A DNA stretch of 11,231 nucleotides. Origin: Crenothrix polyspora (lineage in GTDB: Bacteria; Pseudomonadota; Gammaproteobacteria; Methylococcales; Methylomonadaceae). Of the stretch, positions 1-5,747 are shown piece by piece. The notes under the pieces are model-generated. The model made no database searches. It was not told the DNA's origin and saw only the letters and a program-made list of their open reading frames with translations. Where the stretch lies: positions 1 through 11,231 of the forward strand of contig CAMDOP010000086.1 of NCBI GenBank assembly GCA_945903675.1, written 5' to 3'. Within the stretch, counting starts at the first letter, position 1, and the number at the start of each line of letters is the position of its first letter. The translations under genes were made by a program, and so were the position numbers.

Positions 1-2
1 AG

Positions 3-140
3 TCTGTAAAGTACGCTTCTTTGGGTCGGTCTGTCAATAAAATATTGGCAATAACCGTCTGCGATCTTCTAGCAGTGATGGCGATGCTCGCAAGAATAGG
101 GTTGGCAATTCTAGGTGAAATGACGCGTCTTGCGCAATAA
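3..140 (+). CDS. Possible C-terminal end of an unidentified ORF entering from the left edge
   Basis: One plus-strand frame is open from the window edge to a TAA at 138-140, giving about 45 residues ending in GEMTRLAQ. The stretch around ITVCDLLAVMAML is hydrophobic to amphipathic. I recognise no family, no start is visible, and a 45-codon open frame can occur by chance. It may be the tail of an upstream gene or spurious. Confidence 0.2.
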   Translation, partial: SVKYASLGRSVNKILAITVCDLLAVMAMLARIGLAILGEMTRLAQ

Positions 141-457
141 AGCAGTTAAGCTTCCACCCTTATCTTCGGTTGTGGACTAGCGCTGTTGTGAGATCGACCC
201 GCTTCCTTAAACAGGACTGCCTTAAGGTAGTGAAATTGTGGGAAGGACAGGTAAAGTGCGCGCTGTTCCTAATAGCTGTTAGGGAATGGTAAAAAACCAT
301 TAGCAGCGCAGTTATGATGTGCGCCATAGTCCCTGAAAGATGCACGCGATTCCTAAAAAGACCGGGCGCATTACTTGAGATTTTCTGGGCTTTACCTGCA
401 AGTTTGGGAGCAGTGCTAAAGAATAGTTAAGGTCGTTGTAAATGGTTGTACAGCCGA
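141..457. other. Intergenic stretch with no recognised gene
   Basis: No reading frame here has a plausible start, ribosome binding site and protein-like composition; the minus-strand frames across it look like chance. The only structure I see is a small hairpin, AATGGT (285-290) with ACCATT (296-301). It is nested inside a weaker outer pairing of GCGCTG (260-265) with CAGCGC (304-309). I cannot assign a function. Confidence 0.5.
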
Positions 458-532
458 AGTAAAGTTTGGTTTTTGGGCTCGGGAAGCTAGAGCTTCCAAG
501 GCAGGGTTCCCAAGCGGAGCTTGGGAACCAGT
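458..532 (+). repeat. REP-like double-palindrome repeat, copy A
   Basis: This 75-bp unit contains two adjacent hairpins. The first is GGAAGCT-AG-AGCTTCC at 482-497. The second has a perfect 11-bp stem, GGTTCCCAAGC (505-515) with GCTTGGGAACC (519-529), and a GGA loop. The whole 75 bp recurs in direct orientation at 722-796 with about seven differences. The hairpin part recurs inverted at 557-603. Short palindromes of this kind are typical of dispersed REP elements; no RAYT transposase gene is in the window. Confidence 0.8.
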
Positions 533-556
533 GAACATAACCAGATTTTTCTGCTG

Positions 557-603
557 GTACCCAAGCTCCGCTTGGGCATCTAAAGCCGGAAGCTCTAGCT
601 TCC
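557..603 (-). repeat. REP-like double-palindrome repeat, copy B (inverted)
   Basis: This is the reverse complement of the hairpin part of copy A (482-529). It carries CCCAAGC-TCC-GCTTGGG at 560-576, then GGAAGCT-CT-AGCTTCC at 588-603. With copy A it forms a larger inverted repeat centred near 543, so single-stranded DNA or RNA here could fold either as four small hairpins or as one long one. The outer base pairs of its long stem are less well conserved than in copies A and C. Confidence 0.75.
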
Positions 604-721
604 TGATACATAAATCCAGTTATCAAATCTCAATCACCGCCGTAGATGCGGCTGCCGGTTTCGCGCAGTTCGACGCTAGCGCTGGGCTCAGGGATAATGT
701 GTTAGATGACTGTAAAGCAGT

Positions 722-796
722 AGTAAAGTTTGGGTTCTGGACTCGGGAAGCTAGAGCTTCTAAGGCTGGATTCCCAAGCGGAGCTTGGGAATCAGT
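722..796 (+). repeat. REP-like double-palindrome repeat, copy C
   Basis: This direct copy of 458-532 has hairpins at 746-761 and 769-793. Its long stem is GATTCCCAAGC with GCTTGGGAATC, still a perfect 11 bp. Relative to copy A a G-C pair has become A-T, with both strands of the stem changed. It lies about 75 bp beyond the hprA stop codon, so its hairpins would be transcribed in the 3' tail of the hprA mRNA and may end or stabilise that transcript. Confidence 0.8.
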
Positions 797-812
797 AGTT
801 TGGGGATTAGTG

Positions 813-828
813 GCTTGGGAACCAGTGA
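813..828 (+). repeat. Fragment of the REP-like repeat (one stem arm)
   Basis: These 16 bases are identical to 519-534, the right arm of the long stem plus flank in copy A. The matching left arm is absent. It looks like a remnant of a further copy between copy C and the hprA stop. Confidence 0.5.
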
Positions 829-868
829 GAGTCTTTGTTGCAGATCGCTATATTGGAAAGTTTAGTAC

Positions 869-1840
869 CTAAACAATTCTATCTCCAGGCTCATTACCGG
901 CAAAAAAAGCGGCAATGTTGGCTAATACCCGATCACCCATGGCGATACGCGTTTCTTCTGTAGCACTACCTAAGTGTGGTAGCAAAGATACGTTATCTAA
1001 GGCTAAAAATTCAGGGTCTATAGTGGGTTCGCCTTCAAATACATCTAAACCTGCGCCAGCTATCCAGCCTTCTTTTAAAGCTTTAATTAAGGCTTTGCTG
1101 TCAACGACATCACCCCTAGCGGTATTGATTAAGTGCGCAGTAGGTCGCATCAGTTTTAAGCGTTGCTCGTTGATGAGGTGTTTGGTTGCATGGCCTCCTG
1201 GGCAATGTAAGGATACGAAATGAGCTTCAGACAATAATTCTTCTACTGTTGCGCAGCGGGTAGCTTGTAAATCAGCCATAATGGCGGAGTCCGGTTCTGA
1301 GGGGGTATAGCAGAGTATGTTCATGCCAAAGCCATGATGTGCTTTTTTAGCCATGGCTTGTGCTATACGACCAAAACCGATTAGGCCTAAGGTTTTTCCG
1401 GTGACTTTTTGGCCTATGAGTTGAGTAGGTGTCCAGCCTGTCCATTGCTGATTAAGAATTAGGCGTTCGCCCTCAGGTGCGCGGCGTGCTGACATCAGTA
1501 GCAACAACATGGCGATATCAGCCGTGCAATCGGTTAATACGTGCGGCGTGTTGGTCACCACTAAGCCGTGTGCTTTTGCGCTAGCAATGTCGATGTTGTT
1601 ATAGCCTACACCAAAATTACCGATGATTTTGGCGCGTTTGTTTTCCACGCCGAGTATGTCGGCATTGAGCACGTCAGTTACCGTTGGCAATAAAGCATCC
1701 GCTGTTTGCAGGGCATGTTTAAGTTGGTCTGCTGTCATCGGCATGTCAGAGTCGTTCAGTTGAACATCGTAGAGTTCTTTTAACTGGGCTTCGACTTCGG
1801 CAGGCCAGCGGCGGGTGACGACGACTTTAGGTTTGTTCAT
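869..1840 (-). CDS. hprA: Hydroxypyruvate reductase / glyoxylate reductase (D-2-hydroxyacid dehydrogenase family)
   Basis: Predicted cytosolic NAD(P)H-dependent enzyme reducing hydroxypyruvate to D-glycerate (and glyoxylate to glycolate) in the serine cycle. At 323 residues it has normal family length. The substrate loop reads GNFGVGYNNID (74-84). The Rossmann motif GFGRIA is at 155-160 in LGLIGFGRIAQAMA. The catalytic triad fits R242 (NTARGD), E271 (FEGEP) and H289 (LLPHLGSAT). I place the start at the ATG at 1840, preceded by AGGAAA. A TTG ten codons upstream would only add residues read from that ribosome binding site. The gene overlaps the end of the upstream HEPN gene by 14 bp, which suggests translational coupling. 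The hpr assignment over a generic glyoxylate reductase rests on the neighbouring sgaA, mcl and mtk genes. It is the last gene of its transcription unit. Confidence 0.9.
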   Translation of the reverse strand: MNKPKVVVTRRWPAEVEAQLKELYDVQLNDSDMPMTADQLKHALQTADALLPTVTDVLNADILGVENKRAKIIGNFGVGYNNIDIASAKAHGLVVTNTPHVLTDCTADIAMLLLLMSARRAPEGERLILNQQWTGWTPTQLIGQKVTGKTLGLIGFGRIAQAMAKKAHHGFGMNILCYTPSEPDSAIMADLQATRCATVEELLSEAHFVSLHCPGGHATKHLINEQRLKLMRPTAHLINTARGDVVDSKALIKALKEGWIAGAGLDVFEGEPTIDPEFLALDNVSLLPHLGSATEETRIAMGDRVLANIAAFFAGNEPGDRIV

Positions 1841-2246
1841 GGGTGATTTCCTGGGAGTTAAGTGCTTCAAGTAAGCCTTCGAGTGAACTCAGTAATCTTT
1901 GTGCAGCATGAAAGTGCTGAGTCGTTTCTAAGCGTTTAATATCCAGATGGGTGTCATAGTCTGCGCTCATGCGCAGGGCTCTGAGTTGCTTGATCAGGTA
2001 GCTTACTGCTTGAATACGTTTGTCGGGATTTTTTTCAAATCTAAGTATGACTTTATCGTGTATATCTAGTTTTTGATACTCTACTGGATCTATATACAGA
2101 GGCAGTTTGGAGGCGATTTCTCGGCTTAACTGAAATACAGCGTAATAAGAGCGACTGATTACATTCCGCAAATCTATTTCTGTGCTGTAGGGGTTGTCAA
2201 ACGAATCTACGGCAAAGTTGTACAAATCTTTATAAGATACGCTCAT
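1827..2246 (-). CDS. HEPN-domain-like small protein
   Basis: This 139-residue, largely alpha-helical protein shows HEPN-family hallmarks. These are ISRSYYAVFQ (30-39, compare the usual SRaYYAxFh), a histidine in DIHDKVILRF (H63), and LRMSADYD (91-98, compare the ADYD typical of these proteins). HEPN proteins include nucleotide-binding helical bundles and RNases of toxin-antitoxin and other conflict systems that carry an Rx4-6H motif. Here the usual histidine after YYAxF is Q39. The only R-x(4-6)-H spacing I see is R105-x5-H111, so RNase activity is doubtful. The start ATG overlaps the TPR gene stop (ATGA, 2243-2246), and the gene's end overlaps hprA by 14 bp. An AGAGAG stretch lies upstream of the start. 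It may partner with the TPR protein; its function is unknown to me. Confidence 0.7.
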   Translation of the reverse strand: MSVSYKDLYNFAVDSFDNPYSTEIDLRNVISRSYYAVFQLSREIASKLPLYIDPVEYQKLDIHDKVILRFEKNPDKRIQAVSYLIKQLRALRMSADYDTHLDIKRLETTQHFHAAQRLLSSLEGLLEALNSQEITHEQT

Positions 2247-3013
2247 GCGGAAGCTCTCTCTTCAAAAACATCGATGGAATTAAACTCAAACAGGACGACG
2301 TCACTGTAGGTGTTTTCAGTGTTATGTACTAATTCTGCCGCTAATTGGTAGTTAAGGTCGTAGATATGATCAATCGGCAGATCAACGTAAAGTTGACAAT
2401 GTACAAGGCCTCTAGTGGTAACGATTAAACCAGTGCTGGAAAAATAAATACCGAGTTTTTGTAATAAGTCGTAAGCCAAGTTGTATAAATGCGAAGCGAC
2501 CTCATCGCTTAAGCCTGCCGTTTTAAAGATTAATTGGCTCTCTGTAATATGATGGTATAGGGAGTTACTTTCATCTCTATTTTTTATTTGCTCTAAATAT
2601 TGCTGGGCTTCGTTCATTCTACAGGACATAAACGCAGATTCAGCCATCCATACGAAGATGTCTTCTGAATGGTCAGGAAACTGTATCAGCATGTCTTTGC
2701 AAAGGACTAATTCTTCTGAGCAACGTCCTCTGTTTTTTAAAGCGGCTAGATATTCGATCTGTGTTTGACTGTTTGAAGGGCTAAGCTTTATAGCCGTTTG
2801 AAAGTGTTGTTTTAGTGCCTGCATATCATCTTCTAATGCAGCGATAGTTCCTAGTAAACCATAGTAAAACCTATCAGGTATTTTGCCTTTTAAATTATCG
2901 GCCTTTTTTTTTAATAGTTTAATTTGCCAATCGCTAGGTCTGCGGTATTTAGAGAAATAGGTATTGATTTCATTGATTAAATCGGTTGCTTTTGGAGACT
3001 GTTGATCCGCCAT
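2243..3013 (-). CDS. TPR-like repeat protein with unassigned C-terminal domain
   Basis: Soluble protein of 256 residues without signal peptide or membrane segment. Residues about 48-145 read as three degenerate TPR-like helical hairpins (FYYGLLGTIAAL...ALKQHFQTAIKLSP; QIEYLAALKNRG...KDMLIQFP; DIFVWMAESAF...EAQQYLEQI). TPRs usually mediate protein-protein contacts. Residues about 185-248 look like a small alpha/beta domain: strands around GLIVTTRGLVHCQLYVDL, a helix at DLNYQLAAELV, and a final strand VVLFEFNSI. I do not recognise this part. The start at 3013 has a weak GGGA upstream. The stop overlaps the HEPN start by four bases, so the two products are probably made in fixed ratio and may form a complex. 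It lies 161 bp downstream of sgaA, with inverted repeats in the gap. Confidence 0.75.
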   Translation of the reverse strand: MADQQSPKATDLINEINTYFSKYRRPSDWQIKLLKKKADNLKGKIPDRFYYGLLGTIAALEDDMQALKQHFQTAIKLSPSNSQTQIEYLAALKNRGRCSEELVLCKDMLIQFPDHSEDIFVWMAESAFMSCRMNEAQQYLEQIKNRDESNSLYHHITESQLIFKTAGLSDEVASHLYNLAYDLLQKLGIYFSSTGLIVTTRGLVHCQLYVDLPIDHIYDLNYQLAAELVHNTENTYSDVVLFEFNSIDVFEERASA

Positions 3014-3055
3014 GAAAATCCCGCCATTAGAGTTTTTTGTCGTTATGACTAGAAA

Positions 3056-3083
3056 AGCAAGTGTTAACGAGTTAACACCTGCT
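3056..3083. repeat. Inverted repeat with GTTAAC arms upstream of the TPR gene
   Basis: GTGTTAAC (3061-3068) and GTTAACAC (3071-3078) are perfect arms separated by two bases. Beyond one mismatch on each side they extend through AGCA/TGCT. Read on the minus strand the hairpin is followed by TTTTCTAG, so it could be a weak terminator or attenuator after sgaA. It could equally be a dyad operator for the TPR-HEPN-hprA genes. It lies about 43 bp before the TPR start codon. Confidence 0.5.
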
Positions 3084-3110
3084 TACTCTGTATTTAAAAG
3101 CTGAGGATAT

Positions 3111-3139
3111 AGTCTAGATTATCAGGGTAGAAAACTCAA
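3111..3139 (-). promoter_or_regulatory. Candidate sigma70-type promoter for the TPR-HEPN-hprA genes
   Basis: On the minus strand TTGAGT (3139-3134) is followed after 17 bp by TAGACT (3116-3111). Spacing is ideal, but the -10 match is only moderate. If used, transcription would start near 3104 and the GTTAAC dyad would lie in the leader. The -35 sits inside the hairpin at 3128-3161. This is weak evidence by eye only. Confidence 0.25.
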
Positions 3140-3161
3140 AAAATAATTTTTGAGTTTTCTA
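3128..3161. terminator. Long AT-rich hairpin just after sgaA; possible terminator
   Basis: Fifteen bases (3128-3142) are perfectly complementary to 3147-3161, leaving a four-base loop. The hairpin begins 14 bp beyond the sgaA stop. It lacks a GC-rich stem and a clear T tract beyond it on the minus strand, so it is not a textbook intrinsic terminator. Its A/T-rich arms do place a T run within the structure on either strand. It could be a terminator, a 3' end stabiliser, or a protein site. Confidence 0.5.
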
Positions 3162-3174
3162 AGGTGCTTAAAAA

Positions 3175-4341
3175 TTATTTTGCAGTCGCGCGATAATATT
3201 CAATGGCTGCGGCCACACCGCTGCCTGGTTTAATATCAAAGCCACAGTCTAATAAAGCCATTTCAACACCCGCAATGGCGCCTAACATTGAAACGTCATT
3301 CATATCGCCGACATGGCCGATACGGAAAGCTTTTCCCGCTAACTCAGCAAGGCCGCCGCCTAATGAAATGTTGTATTTATTAAATGCAGTGCTAATAACA
3401 GTGCGCGCATCTTTATCTTCAGGGACGATAATAGCTGTTACGGTGTTTGATTCAAAACCAGGTTGCGCACAAATGCTTAAGCCCCAAGCGGCTACAGCTT
3501 TACGTGTGCCTTCAGCAAGACGATGATGGCGTGCAAAGACATTTTCTAAGCCTTCTTCTAGCAGCATATCTATTGCTTTACGCAAACCGTATAAAATCGG
3601 TAATGCTGGGGTATAAGGTGTGTAACCGTCTTTATTAGCGGTCATCTGATCTCTTAAGTCCAAAAAGCAACGTGGATATGTGCATGTTTCAGTGGCGGCC
3701 AAGGCTTTTTGGCTAAAAGCTAAGAAGGCACCGCCAGCTGGCATCATAAAGCCTTTTTGCGAACCACTGATAGCGCCATCAACGGCCCATTCGTCCATGC
3801 GAAAGTCTAAGCTGGCGATAGAGCTTACACCATCAACAAATAGTAGGGCAGGGTGATTAGCAGCATTCATAGCTTTACGAACGCCACCTATGTCACTAGT
3901 AACACCGGTTGCAGTTTCGTTATGAGTGGCTAATACCGCCTTAATTTGGTGTGCATCATCTTCTTTAAGACGTGCTTCTAATTTATCTAAGGGTATGCCT
4001 TTGCCCCAGGTTTCTTGATGAATTTCTACATCAAAGCCTAGGCGTTTAGCCATTTCAGCCCATAAGTGGCTAAATTGACCAAAACGATAGATCAATACTT
4101 TATCGCCTGGATTTAAGGTGTTGGTTAAGGCGACTTCCCAGCCGGCAGTGCCGGTTGCAGGAAATACAAACGCTTGTCCTGTTTCTGTTTTGAATATTTT
4201 CTTTAAGTCTTCTAACAGAGGCGTTAGTAACTTAGGAAAAACAGGAGAGCGATGATCTTCCATGGTGATATGCATCGCATTCAGAATTTCATTAGGTACG
4301 TTGGTAGGGCCTGGAATATATAGGTGGTTACGACCAGCCAT
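3175..4341 (-). CDS. sgaA: Serine-glyoxylate aminotransferase
   Basis: PLP-dependent class V aminotransferase that transfers the amino group of L-serine to glyoxylate, giving hydroxypyruvate and glycine, a central step of the serine cycle. At 388 residues it has the usual family length. The N-terminus is the family type MAGRNHLYIPGPTNVP. The PLP lysine is K196 in SGSQKGFMMP, with cofactor-binding FVDGVSS (D170) and HNETATGV (140-147) before it. The C-terminal LAGKAFRIGHVGDMN includes the likely substrate-carboxylate arginine R340. I chose the ATG at 4341 because AGAGG lies eight bases upstream. The 37 codons before it read as unrelated hydrophobic sequence. The gene is divergent from mcl and heads the minus-strand group whose last gene, hprA, uses its product. 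Confidence 0.93.
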   Translation of the reverse strand: MAGRNHLYIPGPTNVPNEILNAMHITMEDHRSPVFPKLLTPLLEDLKKIFKTETGQAFVFPATGTAGWEVALTNTLNPGDKVLIYRFGQFSHLWAEMAKRLGFDVEIHQETWGKGIPLDKLEARLKEDDAHQIKAVLATHNETATGVTSDIGGVRKAMNAANHPALLFVDGVSSIASLDFRMDEWAVDGAISGSQKGFMMPAGGAFLAFSQKALAATETCTYPRCFLDLRDQMTANKDGYTPYTPALPILYGLRKAIDMLLEEGLENVFARHHRLAEGTRKAVAAWGLSICAQPGFESNTVTAIIVPEDKDARTVISTAFNKYNISLGGGLAELAGKAFRIGHVGDMNDVSMLGAIAGVEMALLDCGFDIKPGSGVAAAIEYYRATAK

Positions 4342-4492
4342 GGGAGTGCCTCTTAGTAGGTAGTTAAAAGTTAGATTGAATCTGGATTCTGGGATTAATA
4401 GCACTAGACCCAAAAAACCGATAATCATGACATAGCCATCAGTATTCAGCAAGATTTGATTATGACTTTAAGTGAATATATCGCGTTAAAAA

Positions 4493-4520
4493 TTGACATT
4501 ATTGGTGCTAAAAGTAGAAT
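4493..4520 (+). promoter_or_regulatory. Candidate sigma70 promoter for mcl-mtkA-mtkB
   Basis: A perfect TTGACA at 4493-4498 is followed after 16 bp by TAGAAT at 4515-4520, one mismatch from TATAAT. Transcription would start near 4527, giving a leader of about 160 nt that includes the heptamer repeat at 4611-4649. A second TTGACA at 4670-4675 is too close to the start codon to serve mcl. Confidence 0.5.
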
Positions 4521-4610
4521 GGGCGATTTATTTGTTTCGGACATAGCTGGCAGGTTTTAAAGTACAAGCTATCGAGTCGTCATCAATTTCTTGTATGGCT
4601 GGCACGATGA

Positions 4611-4649
4611 GCCTTTAAGTCTTGAGCCTTTAGCCTTTAAGCTTTTGGC
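4611..4649 (+). repeat. Heptamer-periodic GCCTTTA repeat in the mcl leader
   Basis: GCCTTTA occurs at 4611-4617, 4626-4632 and 4633-4639, the last two in tandem. GTCTTGA lies in near-phase at 4619-4625 and a degenerate unit follows. The same 7-nt periodic pattern appears at 5682-5723 and in the block at 10205-10603. It ends about 40 bp before the mcl start. Confidence 0.6.
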
Positions 4650-4689
4650 CGAATAACAACTTTAGTTTATTGACATTAGGAATGTACGC

Positions 4690-5640
4690 ATGAGTCACAC
4701 TTTATATACAGCTTCAGTTCAACGTGTTCAGCGTGGTGAGTTAGCAGTTCCAGGATCAAATCCTGAAATGTTTGAAAAAGCTATGAAGAGTGGCGCCGAT
4801 TTCATTTTTCTAGATTTAGAAGATGCGGTGGCTCCTGATGACAAGCTGCGTGCGCGTAAGAATATTATTGAAGCGATTAATGATATGGATTGGAAAGGTC
4901 ATGGTGTGACTATTTCTGTACGTATTAATGGCCTAGATACGCAATATATGGTGCGTGATGTTGTTGATTTAGTAGAGCAATGCGGTGCTAAGCTAGATAC
5001 GATTTTAATTCCTAAAGTCGGTGTTTATGCGGATGTTTATATGGTCGAAGCCATGCTTAACCAATTGGAAATGCAGCAAGGACTGAAAAATAAAATCGGC
5101 ATAGAAGCCCTCATTGAAACGGCATTAGGAATGGCTAATGTTGAAGATATTGCACGTAATGGAGCTTTAGGTCGTCTTGAGGCCATGCATTTTGGTGTTG
5201 CAGATTATGCGGCGAGCAATCGTGCGCGTACCACCAATATTGGTGGTTTAAATCCTGATTATCCTGGTGACCAATGGCATGCGGCCATTAGCCGTATGAC
5301 CGTTGCTTGTCGCGCTTATGGTTTGCGCCCTATTGATGGTCCATTTGGTGACTTTAAAGATCCTGAAGGTTTTAAATTGGCGGCAAAACGTGCAGCCGCT
5401 TTAGGTTGTGAAGGTAAGTGGGCGATACATCCGTCACAGGTTGAATTAGCCAATGAAGTTTTTACACCACCAGCTGCTGAAGTTGAAAAAGCTAAACGGA
5501 TTTTAGTCGCTCTGCAAGAAGCGGCGGCTCAAGGTAAAGGCGCTGCGGCCTTAGATGGTCGATTGATTGATGCGGCATCAGAAAAAATGGCCAGTAATGT
5601 GGTTAGGGCAGCAGAAGCGATTGCTGCAAAAACTAAATAA
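4690..5640 (+). CDS. mcl: Malyl-CoA lyase
   Basis: HpcH/CitE-family lyase that splits (S)-malyl-CoA into glyoxylate and acetyl-CoA with a divalent metal, regenerating glyoxylate in the serine cycle. At 316 residues it matches Mcl1-type enzymes. Family signatures are FIFLDLEDAVAPDDK (38-52), SVRINGLDT with R78 (76-84), LIETALG with metal ligand E143 (141-147), and HFGVADYAAS with D172 (167-176). A C-terminal lid GKWAIHPSQVELANEVF (242-258) follows. AGGAA seven bases before the ATG supports the start. It is the first gene of mcl-mtkA-mtkB; the partner enzyme MtkAB supplies its substrate. Context and signatures favour malyl-CoA lyase over citrate lyase beta subunit. Confidence 0.93.
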   Translation: MSHTLYTASVQRVQRGELAVPGSNPEMFEKAMKSGADFIFLDLEDAVAPDDKLRARKNIIEAINDMDWKGHGVTISVRINGLDTQYMVRDVVDLVEQCGAKLDTILIPKVGVYADVYMVEAMLNQLEMQQGLKNKIGIEALIETALGMANVEDIARNGALGRLEAMHFGVADYAASNRARTTNIGGLNPDYPGDQWHAAISRMTVACRAYGLRPIDGPFGDFKDPEGFKLAAKRAAALGCEGKWAIHPSQVELANEVFTPPAAEVEKAKRILVALQEAAAQGKGAAALDGRLIDAASEKMASNVVRAAEAIAAKTK

Positions 5641-5647
5641 GGTGAAG

Positions 5648-5723
5648 GGCTAAAGGCAAAAGGAGCAAGGCGAAGTTTTTCGCCTTTTACCTTTAGCCTT
5701 TAGCCTTAAGTCTTTCCCCTTTC
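5648..5723 (+). repeat. Heptamer-periodic repeat forming a hairpin in the mcl-mtkA spacer
   Basis: The 107-bp gap between mcl and mtkA holds a two-part hairpin. The outer stem is GGCTAAAGG (5648-5656) with CCTTTAGCC (5690-5698); the inner stem is AAGGCGAA (5667-5674) with TTCGCCTT (5679-5686). From 5682 to 5723 the plus strand reads as six consecutive 7-mers: GCCTTTT, ACCTTTA, GCCTTTA, GCCTTAA, GTCTTTC, CCCTTTC. The left arm is the same array in opposite orientation. The hairpin could modulate expression of mtkAB relative to mcl, or simply be an inserted repeat. Confidence 0.7.
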
Positions 5724-5747
5724 CCCATTTACATTAAAGGAGATGCT

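Larger units (their letters stand above)
4342..4689. other. Divergent control region between sgaA and mcl
   Basis: These 348 bp contain no convincing gene. They hold the start regions of two divergent serine-cycle transcription units, so a shared regulator could act here. In M. extorquens the LysR-type protein QscR regulates this pathway; whether a homologue works here is unknown. Visible elements are a candidate mcl promoter (4493-4520) and an inverted pair, TACAAG (4563-4568) with CTTGTA (4590-4595). There is also a GCTGGCA direct repeat near 4548 and 4598, and the heptamer repeat at 4611-4649. I could not pick a convincing sgaA promoter by eye. Confidence 0.6.

Noticed and set aside
458..796. 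CRISPR array
   Set aside because: There are three copies with one inverted, unequal spacing and diverged sequence, and no cas genes. The palindromic unit fits REP-type repeats instead.
531..872. Plus-strand open frame of 113 codons and the opposing frames at 312-626 and 160-345
   Set aside because: They read through the REP-like palindromes, giving low-complexity products such as SSAWASKAGSSS. They have no plausible ribosome binding site or recognisable family.
1841..1870. Upstream TTG start for hprA
   Set aside because: It would translate through the AGGAAA ribosome binding site of the ATG at 1840, and the added residues are not part of the family N-terminus.
4342..4452. N-terminal extension of sgaA by 37 codons with a hydrophobic stretch
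   Set aside because: The family starts at MAGRNHLYIPGPTNVP, a good AGAGG precedes that ATG, and a membrane segment on this cytosolic enzyme is not expected.
4690..5640. Citrate lyase beta subunit (CitE)
   Set aside because: It belongs to the same superfamily, but the length, C-terminal lid and adjacent mtkAB fit malyl-CoA lyase; no citrate lyase alpha or gamma gene is near.
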